Positions 46,591-60,290 of a DNA stretch of 64,000 nt are shown in pieces. The notes under the pieces were generated by a model that saw nothing but the letters and a program-made list of their open reading frames with translations, had not been told where the DNA came from and did no database searches. The stretch lies in assembly GCF_001625215.2 (NCBI RefSeq), contig NC_030386.2:22600545-22664544 (forward strand), given 5' to 3'. The first letter of the stretch is position 1. Each line of letters starts with the position of its first letter. The translations under genes and the position numbers were made by a program. This DNA is from Daucus carota subsp. sativus (Eukaryota; Streptophyta; Magnoliopsida; Apiales; Apiaceae).

Positions 46591-49500
46591 TTAAGAAAGT
46601 GAGAGTTCTCCGGCAGGAACAGATCTCTTTACAAGTTTAGCCCACGATTCGTTGGTCTCAGTGATCACCTTTAGCGCATAGTCCTGTTAAAGTCAATAAA
46701 GTACACGATATAATTAGAGTTAGAGCTCTTATTAGATAAAAATGGCATGCTCTTGCATAAGATAATAAAAGAGAAAGATGTTCTGCATTGTGTATATGAC
46801 TATAAGGAAGCAGTCCAATCAGATACCTTATTTGCTGCCTTGTTGCCAAGACCAAACTTATTTGCAGGTTTTCCATCAGGGATTTTGTAATCTCTAAACC
46901 AGTCCCTAATTGCAGTAAGAGTTCCCTGGAAAAAAAACAAAAACAAATTAACAGCTCATACCCATGAGATGACAATTATATAACACTGTCAGAGATATGA
47001 TGACCTCATACAAGTACTATTGCAGCGTACTTGGATTGTAGAACTAGAAGCAATGCACTAAGCATCAACTACTTATGTTGGAATAAAGCCATTTGCATGG
47101 AGACTCTCTATCATCCAACATTACAAACTAGACATCTTGCCCTTTAAAGAAAACAGTAAACACTTGGGAGAGAGATATAGATAGTGAATCTTGGGATGCG
47201 CCCGGTATCTGATCTAGTTGAGTGCTTGAGTCCAGAATGCAGTGGAGAACATAAATCCGCAGATCATAACTTTTTTCCGGGGGATTGATATGTAACAAGT
47301 CATTTTCATGCAATGTTTTCTGTGTAATTGTTTACTGTGCATTCAGATGAGGAAAATGTAGGACGATACATATTTATGACGTGGTTCACGATATGTCTAT
47401 GATTCCAAGCCACGTTCATATTTAAGTGTAACTTTGATTGACTAATGTAACTATACAAGTACTAGGCCAACTGCTGACTACAGGAAAATGGTTCTATTTT
47501 AGTGTAAAAATCACAGTATAGCACTTGAAACAATGATGATGCTCTAAGAACACGGGGATTTTGTTTACAGGGCAAGTAACACAGGTGAGCGAGTGAAATC
47601 CTTAGTACCGACTCTAAGAAATTATTTATAAGTGTTTTGGTAATTTAAGCACAACCTCTAAAGACAAAAACACTCAGTATCTTAAAAAATCTGCACTCAA
47701 ACTGTTAGAAACATATAAACACAATTACATCTTTTCGCGACAAAAATCATACCGGGAAATGCTTCTCAACATCATCAACATCATTCACAAGTGAAGCCTT
47801 TGGGTCATCCAGAGAAATCGCAACTATTTTCCAGTCAAGTTCTCCTTCATCGATCATAGCTAAAGCACCTAATGGCTTAACTTTCAAAATCTCACCAATT
47901 TTCCCCCGAGTTTCTCCGATCTCAACAACATCAACTGCAGATTCGGAAAGGAACCCTCGATATAACTTTCTTTGGATTGGATAATGTGATGTTATCATAC
48001 AGGAGAAAGGACAAAGGGAGGTATACCTGGATCATTATCTCCGAATGCGCCCTCAACTTCAGAATTAGCTAATGTGGGGTCCTCCCATGTTTGTGGAAGC
48101 AATCCATAATTCCAATTGATATTGTATCTAGAAAAGACAAAGAGCTAATATTATAACTTAAGTCACATCATGTAATTCCATGGAATCATGGTAGATAAAA
48201 CTAAGTCCTAACCCCTAAGCTTGATTTCATTACCATAGACTGAAGTCACAAAGACTAGCATGCCAACTATTACCCACAGTAGCAAAGATAATGAAAAAAA
48301 ATAACCAATATGATATATTAATAAATACTTGTTCATGTATGGTAAGTATGATAAAAAAAATTAAAAGCAAACTGCTCTTATTAATGTAATGCTACAAAGT
48401 TCACTTAAAACAAGACAGAGAAAAAGGCATTCTCTCTGGACAAATAGTATGAGGTTGACATCTTCACCCTTATGGTTTTATCTTCCCTTATTTTTAATTT
48501 TCATTTTAAGGTGGACACTGGACACGAAGTCCTCCAGGAGTAGCAAGAAACTCGGTGGCGATTGTTTTCAACCAAAGCACAAAAGATTGAAACAAGCAGA
48601 CAAGGATCATTTTGGTTCTACTATCACAATCAAAGTCGGTGATTATATTCTAAACAGATTAAAGACTGTGGGGAATCCTATGCAACAGTGTTTGCTTAAT
48701 TTGATGTTATTTTAGTTGATACTTTACCTTTTTTAGTCCCAAAAAGTATGATTACTTCTGAGAGATTACAATTTTTTCACCTTACACGGAACCTTTAGAT
48801 GCACATATAGAAAATGCCAAAACTTGGGAGCATTTCAAGGTATAGGCCTAACAGACACTGGAATACAGGGATTACATGATTAACTTTGCTTGTAACCTTT
48901 TGCAGCCTATATACATTTAATTGGGGAATAATGATTCACGAGGATGATTCTTCACTATAAAAAAAAAATCATTTTTTTGTATCTAATATTTAAATAAAAC
49001 TATTTAATCGCTGTGAGTAGCTTACGGATAATATCGAAGTTTTCCTTTTTTGGTATCTTGCTTGATAGGAGTGAATGGCTCATCAGTAGCAACCTCCATC
49101 TTCGCGCTTGATTCTTTAGGAATTTCAACGATAAAATTGAAAACACCATCACCCACATGCAACGGTATATCATGCCAAGGAGAAAGCTGCACAGCAAACA
49201 TGCATTCACTGTGAGATAATATAAACAAACATCCAACATTGTACGTGATTTGCCCAATTGCACATGTTATCAATGCTGTGCACTACAATACATTTCTGCA
49301 AACAGTTTTGGCTAATGAAACATCACATTAGCAATTTCTCTAAGCAGAGTATCCCCAAAAGGTATCTGATTAGACATATAGTCAACTTTTGTGCAGAAAC
49401 AACTCCGTCACAAACAATTTCGAATCTAAAGAATTCACCAATAATAATTACCATTATATCCTATGCAGACTCCGTTAAAATTTGCAGTTTCACAGTCGTC

Positions 49501-50501
49501 ATTTGGGTCATTGTTGGAGTTATAGCACCTAACTTATCATTATTTAATATATACATTAAAAAGGTAAAAATAACATTCCTCGCAGAAGCAGAAAACATGT
49601 ACCTATTTTCAGGGACGGATCTAGAAATAACAGTCATTAGCAATTAAAACTCAGTTGTCATACTTATCGATTCAAAGTGAAAATTGGTCAAAGAATCATC
49701 ATTAATATCTTGGACTTCTAGTGAATGAATGCCTTTGCGACTAGGCTCTCTCAGAACAGAAGTCTGTATTCTGAATTAACATTTAAACAAACTATCCAAG
49801 CCTTTACCAGGCTCATTAGTTGAGTCGTGGAATTATATAATCTCTATCCTAACTCATCATTACCAAAGCTTACCAAAATACAATAGCAGAGCTTAAGCTT
49901 TTCAAGGTTCCTATATATACTAGGCATGAGGCAAACAGAAACAGTGCGCACAAATGATCACCTTTTTCAAACTAGCCCTAAATAGTCAGCAATTAAAACT
50001 TTGGGAAAAAAAAGAGCAACTCTTTATGTATAAGTCGACGTTAAATCTTTATATATGATTATAACTACCATGACGAACAATGCCAGAATAACAAAATCAT
50101 TACATTCCATTAAAGTACAAGAGCAGGAGAATTTTTTTACAATAAAATAGCCCCATTTATCAAATTAGCAGCCAAACAGACCCTAATCACAAAATTCCAC
50201 AGACCCATCAAAATCAAGCTAGAATAACCCAAAAAGATAGTACCTTTCTGCCAGATTTCTCAAGAAAGAAGACACGATAATCAAGGGTCTCAGGCAAACC
50301 ATCTTCTTTGGTAACAATTTCAGGTTTATAAAGTGATTTGCAGCTAAAAAGCCTCTTGGTGTTGGAGAGTGAAGTAAAGTTTGCATTTTTATTGAGATTG
50401 AAGCAAAGATTGAGGGATTGATGGGGTTTTAACAAATGGGGTTTCAGTAACAAGGAAGAAGCAGAGGTGTTAGCAGAAACAATGACTCTGGTGGCCGCCA
50501 T
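46591..50501 (-). CDS. PPA6: Soluble inorganic pyrophosphatase, plastid type (PPA6-like)
   Basis: Six exons: 50501-50244, 49186-49026, 48127-48027, 47934-47753, 46925-46827 and 46683-46591, all GT..AG, giving 297 residues. The first 60 or so residues are rich in Ser/Leu/Asn and basic residues without acidic ones, like a chloroplast transit peptide. The mature part has [48 protein letters not shown] and the family I signature GDNDPVDVVEIG, whose Asp residues bind Mg2+ and pyrophosphate. Then come [26 protein letters not shown] and [16 protein letters not shown]. It hydrolyses PPi to two phosphates, pulling plastid biosynthesis (starch, amino acids) forward. No frame break. Introns hold no recognised insert. 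Confidence 0.95.
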
Positions 50502-51211
50502 TTTGCAGTGGTTGGTGGGTGAGAGTCGCAGATGGATCAACGGGTAGCTATATAGATATAGCTGGGTTAGATGAATGTGAGTGTGTATATGGGTCCTCCA
50601 ATGATTTGTCCACTTTGTGGATTCGTTGAATAAAATTGTAAAGTGGCCTTTACTCTTGTTTGCTTTTTGTAAAAAATGAAATAAAAAACTGGATTACAAG
50701 GATTTTTATTCATTTTATTTTTAAGTATTACTTATTTTATCAAGAAAAAAGGAATGAATTTTAATATTACGTTCAGATTATGAATTTTTGTAGATTTTTG
50801 TAGTTCATCGTTCGGGTCGGTTAACTCAATATTTTAAATAGCTAAAAGTTTGAGATTGGGCAGAAATACCTTTATAACTTTCGTACTCATGACTCATGAG
50901 TGAACTGATGTATTATGTACTGTATTGAGTAAAGATAATTTGATTCAGGGGATCAAATTATAAAACATGTTTAAAATTTAAATAGATAGGAAGTTGATCG
51001 TACAGTCTACAGGTGGTGTTCTGTTAAAAGATCATACAGCACCACCAACTCACGTTGTCATGTTTCTGTAACTTATTTTCCCAGAAACAAAGAAATTCCT
51101 TATTATCGGTGATGAATATTCTTATTTTTTACAACAATATTGTAAACTTTAACTTTTGATCAACGGACATTTCAGTTTGCCCAAGATAAGCAGATAGTGA
51201 TGTCGGTAGAA

Positions 51212-54200
51212 TTAGCTTTGAATACCACTTGGCCATGTCTGATTCTTGACTGGTTTCAGTATCTCTTCAACCTCCAACAAAGTTTCCTCATCTTTTCCAA
51301 CTGTTGCAAGTTCTGTGGCAGCTGCAACATTTTCCTCAACCTGTTGCGGAAAAATAATATTACTGTACTCTTGAGAAGGAATCAACAAATTATATTTCAT
51401 ACAACAAAGTTATTTTATATCATCTTCTTCACCTAAACCTGAGGTCCCAAAAGCAAAATCTGCATACATGTGGAGTAACACAATCAAAATAAACCTAAGA
51501 AATGCATTATAAGTTGATTTGCCTGTGTGTGTTATGTACTTGTGACGGGACTAGTTTCTTATGCTAGGAAGAATCTTTTGCAGTATATTTTTTTAACTGA
51601 GGAAATCAGTCCTGTATTTGATAGGCGATTCTCTGTGATACAAAAAAAATAGTTCTTCGGAAATTAAGGTGGCATTAGCCACCTTTGCATACAAGAAAAA
51701 AGTTCTGAGAAAACTAAGGCAGTATTAGCTACCCTTACAGTTGGGAGCCAATGTTATTATTAGTAATATATGACCAATAGCATATCTAACATATCTGTGT
51801 CCTCGAAAACAAACAAGCACCCTTAAAATTCACTGGATGAATTATTTCTACTATGATGCATCCACTATGTTAATATGCAAACTGTGCAGGTACACATTTT
51901 TAAACACCAAAATACCATTTGTATACATATACTTAACTAATGTTCAAAAAGCCCAGCAGAATTAGGAGGTAGTTTAATAGATGATATTAGATGAGTGGCA
52001 GTCTCTTTGTCATTTGGGCTTTGCCCTCTTATGCACCAAAAAAAACAAAGGCTATACCTGAATCAGAGATTGGCATGGTATAGTAAATGAAGTTATCAAT
52101 ATATATTCGCACATGCTAATGTAAGTCCACATGGAGCATGACAGAACTACCCCAAATGTGGGAAATCTGTAAGCAACTCCAAAGATTAATTCTCATTCTT
52201 CACACTAACAAATATCATCTCCTTTTTTTTTTTAATCAAAAAGAGACAAAAACAAAATAATATGTGATGAGCTCTAACATATATTTTACAGAATTGGGAA
52301 ATAATATGGATATCGTACCATATTATTTGAATGAACTAATATGAGATAAGCAAGGCTCTTGAAACAGGTAATATAATATGTAATATGTTAAAAAAGTATG
52401 CATATGAACAGTTATCACAACCTGTTGAACGGAATTCATTCCAACCAGTACAGAAGAGATGTCTTTGTTTGATAAGCTGTATTGCATAGCTAATTTTGAA
52501 ATATTTTTTCCCTTCTCTTTGCAAAAAACAGCTGCAGCTTGGCATGCAGCCTGCAGAGAAACAGCAACAACGCATGGGAGTAATATGAGAAGTTAATAAT
52601 GACTAGGTCAAAGAAGATGACTGACCAAGATTATAAACCTCTAATTGCATGTCCAAGACTGATCCAAGAGCATATATTTTGACAAGGATTGCTGTCATAA
52701 AACGCATTGATAGACAAATGTACAGGTAACAGGCTAACAGGTAAGCTACCAATGTATCCACTCATCTTTAGACAGCAGATGACTAAATTATTCAACTTGA
52801 ATGAAAAAGTATATGTTACAAGCTCTCACAGTAACTAATAATATCTTTATAGAGAATATTATAAGTCTTATCCTCAGCACAGACCTCTATAAATTTTAGC
52901 TTCGTTACATCTCTTTCTTCTCCTATTTTTTTTTACAAAAATTTCTCTTAGTTCCGCATTTTCTACTTGTCGGGCATCCAAAAGCCAAAACATCAAGTAT
53001 ATAGGAAACGTCGAAACGAACATCCAACTTTTATACATACATACATACATGTGTGTGGGTGTGTGTTTCATAAACCAGCTCCAGAACAAAATGAACATGA
53101 ACAAACTGAGACACAAATATGGTAATGATGGATAATATAATATAGAAGAACCTTGAGCTCATTTGATGCTGGGTGCCACTCTGGAGGGCCATTCTCTGTA
53201 AGAAGCCCCATTGCAAGTGGAGAAGCACTGATCACACCAACACCTTTGCTCTTCAGGTAAGGAAGTAGATCTTCTAAAGCTGAATCATTTATACCATAAT
53301 GACAGTATGACAAGATTACATCTACGGTGCCTGGTGGCACTCGATCTAAGACGTAAGTGAAGATCTCCAATGGAAGTCCAGTTATACCAATGAACCTGAT
53401 TTTTCCAGTTTGCTTGAGTTTTTGCAGGGCTGGAATAGTCTCGTTTATAATCTTTAACGAACAAAAAACAAATTATGATTAGGTATGACATTTTAAATCG
53501 CACAAGAAGTAAATACGCCAATAATGTCCTGCGTTGCTAACGACAAGTAGACACGCAGATGTAAATGATTAAATTTTTACATATGTACCTTCAGAAAAAT
53601 GTAAAACTGTAACGATTATACATTACATAATCAATAGGAGTAGATAATACACCTGATCAAGAGATCCAAATTCAATGTCGTGGCATTGCAATATGTCAAC
53701 ATAATCAAGCTGCAACCTAGCCAAGCTCTCATCAATGCTTCTAGTCACCCTGTCAGCACTAAAATCAAAACCCTCCTTATATCTTCCACATTTTGTTGAC
53801 ACAATATACTCATTTCTAGGAATTCCCGAAGCTTTCAATGCCTTCCCAAGTACTTTCTCAGATAGAGTTCCTCCATAGTACCTTGAAACACCAAACAATT
53901 GTGAAGGGAGAAGTCTGTCAATTACCTTTATTAATCATAATATTTTTATAAATTGTAACATGTGTCACTAAATTTCCTGACAACTAAATATGTTGGCTCT
54001 TTTACTCTAAAAAATTATATGATATACATAACATATATTAAATCCTTCTTTGTTTTTGACAGTATACATTATTTTGAACTATAATCAGTATTTAGAATTT
54101 AAATGAGGCAAGGTATTCGTCAGCAGTTTGAGCTCAGCTCATTAGATACTCCAATTTGACTCCGCGATGGCCTAAGCGAGCTCAAACTCGAGCTACTTGA

Positions 54201-54919
54201 ATACTTACGATTAAGCCAAGAGTGAGCTTTGTTAGGCTCGCTGGCCTACACAAGCTTTCTTTTTTATATTATACATAGATTATGTATGATCTGTATCAAA
54301 ATTATTATGTACTTTACAAATCTAACCTAGCTGTGCCCAAGCTGAACTTATCATATTCAAGTGTTTGTTACAGTAACATTTAGTACATTTAATATGAGCT
54401 CTAAACCGTTTGAACTTTTGTCGAGCCTAATTGAAGTTCAAAATTTAGAGACCGGTCGAGCTCAATCCCAACCTTTCTACTTGAGCTTGAACTCGACAAT
54501 ATATGTTGAATGAGCTCAATTACAGCCCTAGTTATGTCAGTGAGTCATAGTAGAGTGACATGTAGGCTAGAAATGGTTTGTAGCTGAACACGCCTTATAT
54601 CAAATTAAATAACAATCGAAGTCTAAATTATACATTAAAGGCTATTGAAATTTAATTGGACCAGATAGAAACATGTATGATTGTGCTCAAATGTGAACTC
54701 CTTAAAATTAGAACATGAAATTAGAATCGAGAGAGCGAGAGACTAATACGGAGAGGTATCGAAGAAATTGATGCCACGGCGAAAAGCTTGAGCAACAGTG
54801 GCGATGGCGACTTCGTCGGAAACGGGGCCGAATACACTGCCCAGCGGGGAAGCTCCGAAGCCGACAGAGCTGAGTTTAAGACCTGTGTTTCCTAGCTCCC
54901 GGAGCTCCATTTTCGCCAT
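51212..54919 (-). CDS. LGALDH: L-galactose dehydrogenase (aldo/keto reductase), ascorbate pathway
   Basis: Five exons: 54919-54750, 53881-53653, 53451-53152, 52550-52422 and 51340-51212, all GT..AG, giving 318 residues; the Arabidopsis enzyme is of nearly the same length. Start is MAKMELRELGNTGLKLS; no in-frame ATG lies just upstream (an in-frame TTG at 54928 was discounted). Aldo/keto reductase features are VGFGASPLGS, GINFFDTSPYYGG (catalytic Asp and Tyr), STKCGRY (Lys), QCHDIEFG (His), and ISASPLAMGLL plus ISSVLVGMNSVQQ in the cofactor part. It oxidises L-galactose to L-galactono-1,4-lactone with NAD, the penultimate ascorbate step, in the cytosol. Intron 1 carries a decayed hAT-type fragment (54100-54532). 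Confidence 0.95.
54100..54532. mobile_element. Decayed hAT-type fragment in intron 1 of the galactose dehydrogenase gene
   Basis: The minus-strand end TAGGGCTGTAATTGAGCTC (from 54532) shares the first 11 bases of the terminus of the intact element at 2127. The body is repeated GAGCTC / TCGAGC words (for example 54131-54250 and 54441-54515), as in this group. The left terminus was not found with certainty. Confidence 0.5.
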
Positions 54920-55206
54920 TAATTTCAATAAATTCTAGGGTTTTTGTGTTTCGATACAAGTGGAGATAGAGAGACAGGTGATAAGAGTGGGTGATATGTT
55001 TCCCGGGTAAATATAAATAATCGTCGTATTTGTTTAACATCAAACAGCCTCCTGCTCTGTGCGTCTACCTCACAACTCAAGTCAATTCAGCTCTCTCTCA
55101 CCAACTAACTTTTTAAGCCCTTAAACATGCTGCTTGCTTATGCAATTTGGATGAACTTAAAATAAGTGCTTATTGCTTAAAGCAAAAAAATAAAGTAAAA
55201 GTTATA

Positions 55207-55510
55207 CTCCCTCCGTCCCCCTCAATTGTTTACATTGGAGGGGGACACGAAGACCAAGACAATGTATGAAAAATGAGTAAAGTTAGATAAAAAGTGGGTA
55301 AAGTGGTGGGACGTACCAATATTTAATAATATATTTGAGATAGTGGAAGAAAGTAGTGGGTGTAATAGTAGTTTTTATTGTTAAATATGAGATAATGGGG
55401 GAAGATAATGGGTGTAATGATGAGAAAAACTTACTATTTATAGTAACGTAAAGAAATGAGAGGGACATCCCAAAATAGTAACTGTAAAGAAATGAGAGGG
55501 ACAGAGGGAG
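55207..55510. mobile_element. Stowaway MITE, 304 bp
   Basis: Left end CTCCCTCCGTCCCCCTCA, right end (inverted) CTCCCTCTGTCCCTCTCA, with TA duplications at 55205-55206 and 55511-55512. It lies in the promoter-distal part of the galactose dehydrogenase gene, about 290 bp from its ATG. Confidence 0.95.
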
Positions 55511-55512
55511 TA

Positions 55513-56445
55513 AGCAAGTTAGGATTTATAAGTGATAAAAGTGTTTGGGGAATAAGTAGAAGCACCGAGACAAAAGCTAGTATTCGTAGTTTTTTTTAAT
55601 TACTTCTTGATTTCTTACACAAACGGTACAAATAAATGCTTCTAACTTATAATTCCACAAGCCGGGCTTATAAACCCGTGCCAAACACCAACAAAAATGT
55701 TGCTACTAATCTTATTACATTTACAAAATTTTGAAATATAAGAATTTGATAATGACATCTATGAAAGAACAGGGTGAAATTATAATTTCATAAATTATTT
55801 TGAAATTCTCTTTCTTTTTAAGATTATTTTTCTGAAAATACGTCATAAAATTATGTTATATAAAAGCATTAAAATACGTGTCAAATAATATAAAAAAATA
55901 TATAAAAATAAGTGGGACGAAAGAAAATGTGATTTATATGATAACACACGCGTATATTGAATCCAGAATCAGCATATATCACAACTACAAACTGTCCAAA
56001 CTAAAAACTTGACATAAAATAATTTTAGGCTATTGTGTATGGTTGCCAAAAAAGAATAAAGAGGCTGGTGTGTATGCCCCCTGGCATACATTCCAATTTA
56101 GTACTCACAGTTTGATATATTACTAGTAGTAAATTTTATATCAAGAAAAGGACACACCTATAAAATATGCATAATCTCACGCAAATATGTATTTGCCTAA
56201 ATTACATAAAAATCATAACTAGAGCTTTGTCAGAAGACGGAATACCTGACACCAGCAGTTACAAATTACATAAAAACTAGACCTGGCGACACGCAAATTA
56301 CAACAGCCCAGCAGCACAAGGTTTATTACACTAACAAGTACTGTAATACATATGCATCAAACACCTAAAGAGTCTTTACTACATTAGACATATCATATCA
56401 AACAGCTTAATACATGTGATGATACAATGAAGAAAGAGTTATAAA
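55513..56445. other. Spacer and 3' UTR of the carbonic anhydrase gene
   Basis: AT-rich with no gene recognised. The part from about 56200 to 56445 is the probable 3' untranslated region of the minus-strand carbonic anhydrase gene. Confidence 0.4.
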
Positions 56446-59400
56446 TCAGCCCCAAAATTCTCTACTAACAAGAGAGTATCCTTCACTGTCCTTCTTGGAG
56501 CTATTTGCTTTGTAATCAAGTGACCATTTCTCAAATGTACAGTTAACAAAATCATAGTAGCCACCATGTATTGAGAGCAACCCCTTTGACACCCTTTCTT
56601 CAATCCACGGGTAACTTAGCAAGTTCAACAATGAAAGGTTGACTGATTCCTGAAACAATGATCAATAGCTGCGATTAGTGACATAATTAAGTTTCTTTGT
56701 TAATTGCGTTCCCCGTTCCCCTATCAAATTTTTTTTTTTTTCCACACAATATATATGTCCTGTTATCACTCTCAGAGTTCATCCCTTGACAATTTTTGAC
56801 AACTATACATATTAATGTATTAATGTCAACTATGATTATTAACATATATGATTATTAATATTTGACAATTATACATATTAATCATGGAGTTCATTCCATT
56901 CTCATCTCCCCCTATACATATTAATGTCAACTATGATTATTGATGTATGTACTTTTGGAACCAAGTATGACAGTACACATGATGTAAATAGGAAAAATCA
57001 ATCTCGGAGTTCACCCCTTAACATTTTGGTGTTTTTCTTTTTGGTTTCAGGGAAATAAAAATGGGTCATATGCTCTTAAGCAATCTGATAGACGTTAAAT
57101 ATTTCCGACGCAAGGATAGCAAAAATGTAAAAGATTAAATCCAAGGACTTATAAACCTATTTTGGAAAGACAAGTGTTTAGCTATTTTGGAAACCTCAGT
57201 TCCAATTTAAAATTAGTATAAAAGCATATCTAACACAGCTATGTAGTGATACAACGGGAATTCATGAGATTGCAAGTAATAATCAAAATAATAGTTAGAA
57301 GGAAGAAATTGATGAACTTGGAGAATTAGTAGTTTAAACAGAAAGAAATACTGAAATACTATGCAGACGGGAAAAGTTTTAACATCTACACTTGACAGAA
57401 CCTTTTTCAATCCTCACATGCTATATAAAATATTATTATCTACTTCAACACTTGGTACATATATAATGTTAACAATATTTAGTGGTATAATAGGCTGAAA
57501 TAGTACAAATTCACCAACAAAGGTAGTAGAAAAACATCATACCTTTTCACAGTGTCTGCACTGCAGGTCAAAGCTAAGATTGGAAGCAGCAGCTTTGGTG
57601 TTTATTTTTGCATTCTTACCGGTTACTACCCAGCTTCTAATAAAGCTTCTGAGGTGGATAAATAAGATAAATAAAAAATCAGTACAACTTTAATTTACAT
57701 GCACAGGCATAGGTGAACCCAACCAACAGTAGCTGTTTTAAGGAAATACTTTGAATTGTCTTCATCTGGCATTCCCATTAGGGCACGGATGCCTCCACAA
57801 CAGCTATGGCCAACAACTAGAATATTTTGAACCTGCAGAAAATCATTGGACTTAAATTTGGAGGAATGAGTAAAATAGAGTTAACAAATAGTATCTGGCA
57901 TGACACCTGAAATTTGATATTATAAGATAGAATTCAGCTAAGGTATTTATGTACTCTACTTATTTATGCCGTAAGCTAATTCATCTCGTGCATATCTGAT
58001 TGCCAGGTGTTATCTCAAATCCATATCAATCCCCGTAAATGCAAAAAAAAAAAAAAATAAATAAATAAAAATCCACAAGTCTGAAAAAATGGCTTTCTTT
58101 CCTCTCCACGTCCATCAATGTTCTCAGAATGACCAGTTAAAGGTATTAACTTGTAACATGGAATTTCCACATCGTGTTCTAATAAATGTTCATATATACA
58201 TATTTAAATGGTTTTCTGATACAGCATGCAAAAATTCTAATCCTATACATCAGTGGATAGGCATACCAAGTTTTGAACATACAACTCCTGTTTTGTTTTC
58301 TCCTTTAATTAATTACCGAGGGAGAGGGGAATGGTGATTGGGGAGGTTCATACTCTATCTTGTTCTGCACTGAAAGTAGTTGCTACAACTATACTAGTAA
58401 CCTACTGGATCCTCAACAAAATTCCCATTATATTTTACAAGAAGATAAGGAAAGTGCGGTAGAATGTAGTTACAGCTGCCTTTACTTACTTCTAAGGTAT
58501 TCACCGAAAACTCAAGAGCTGCCTTTGTTTCCGTGGGCCCACTCTGCATACAAAAAGTTTTTAAGATATACAAAGTCAAGAATAAATATATATAACAAAA
58601 AACACTAGGGTCCATGGATGACACTGGTGCTTGGCGCCGCAATGTTCACTGAGGAGCCCTCGGTGTTTGTCTGCTACATCTTTTATCAAAATAAGGCACT
58701 ACAGTTCTAGTTAAGAGGAATCAAATAGAGCTTATCAGTACCTCAAAAGGGGGAACTAGATTAGCGACATTACGAACCACAAAAGCATCCCCAGGTTGAA
58801 ATCCTAAGATGTTGGATGGACATACTCTTGAATCTGCACAGGCAATAACAAGGACCTGTTCTTGGTATTGTTAGTTAACTGAGTACTACTATTCATGAAG
58901 CAAACTGTCATCTGATAGATTAAAAACAGAATGGGCATGTGGGTGTTTAATGAGCTGAAATCGGGTAAACAATGTTACCTTCGGGGCTTGACTTTTGGCA
59001 AGATTTTGGAAGTGCTCCAAGTTTTCCCTATGAGAGATTTTTTTACAATTAATTAGAAGACTATTATTTGAAAATAAAACTAAATCCTACAGTTCTTAAT
59101 CCAGAGGCACATAATTCATACTGGTATTTATGTCTTTTGAAACTGAGAAATCGGTGCTTCATTTCATTGAACAGGTCATTTCCATTTTGAGTTCCACTTG
59201 TGCTCCTTTGTTTGGTATCTGCAAGCTCTTGAGTTACTCGTGGGGAATCCATTGATGCCTTTAATCCTAGAGCAGGATTGGTCCTGTGATAGAAAAGACA
59301 AATATGATTATTTGTAGTAGTAAATTTGAGGTATTGATGATACATCAAAATAATCATTCTTAGTTTCAGGTTTTTAAGAAGGTAGCACAGATGCATAAAT

Positions 59401-60290
59401 TTGTAATATTTCTGCACTTGCAAGCCAGACATTATACAAAAAAATAATTTCACACAGAGCATAAAACTATCAAATTGGGCTACATTAGTAGTAAAATCTA
59501 ATATTCATCTACGAATTCTAGAAATTATGTTCAGTATACCAAACTTTTTTTTTTTTTTAAAGGCTCCTCATTTCAAGTTTTCATTGAAATTTATCTATAG
59601 TGCAAGATACTGCTCCAGAGGACAGAGTAAAAGATTTATTGCTTCAGACAAACCTTACTAACATAAAGAACTATCACTGTTAAATTCAGGTACAGAAACT
59701 TAAAACACAGAGCAATCCGGAGAAAACTAAGTACTACTTAACAGAAAGCACTAAATAGCAGTGACTAGATTATTCAGTCATTTCTTCAAACACCTTCTGT
59801 TGAATACTTTCACAATACATGCGAGCACCATCAAAAACCACTTCCAAAGTTCAGAATTCCAACACACCATTTCACATACTTAAATTTCAATTCACACCGA
59901 TCAACATCCCAAGAAACAACACGGAAACAACTGAGCACAATTCAATTGCTGTACATTTCATTAACAATCACCATCACACAACAAAACCAAAAGATAAGAA
60001 CTTTCTAGAGTTTAAACACACAATTCAAAAATCCAAAAACAACCCACCTAGAACAAATGACTTGTCTCAAATGGGTCAGCTTCCTTTCAGAGAAATTCAA
60101 CTTACATCCAAAGATCTGCTCAATAAACGAAAAAAGATCAGTACTTTGTGTGTGTAAAATGTATGTGTTTGCTATATATAAAAAGGGGGAATTAGTCTAA
60201 TATTATAATTACTGATGATGAAGCAGGTGAATTTAGAGTGAATTGAGTAGAAGATTTGAGTAGAGAGGAAGATCCAACAGCATTATCCAT
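56446..60290 (-). CDS. Beta carbonic anhydrase, organelle-targeted (betaCA5-like)
   Basis: Nine exons: 60290-60213, 60115-60048, 59283-59122, 59027-58979, 58855-58742, 58543-58490, 57832-57750, 57648-57543 and 56649-56446, all GT..AG, giving about 305 residues. The N-terminus ([20 protein letters not shown]) is Ser/Thr-rich and looks like a transit peptide. The catalytic core has [20 protein letters not shown] (zinc Cys and the CADSR Asp/Arg pair), [32 protein letters not shown] (zinc His and Cys), then [15 protein letters not shown] and [19 protein letters not shown]. It interconverts CO2 and bicarbonate. All phases check: exons 2/3 and 3/4 join through split Arg and Gln codons. Which beta isoform it is remains a guess from exon layout. 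Confidence 0.93.

Noticed and set aside
48389..49647. Plus-strand ORFs of 108 and 129 codons inside the pyrophosphatase introns
   Set aside because: No start context, no motif, AT-rich codons; intronic chance frames.
58089..60157. Plus-strand ORFs in the carbonic anhydrase gene
   Set aside because: Antisense to exons and introns of a well-supported gene; the 112-codon frame at 59819 overlaps exon 2 in antisense.
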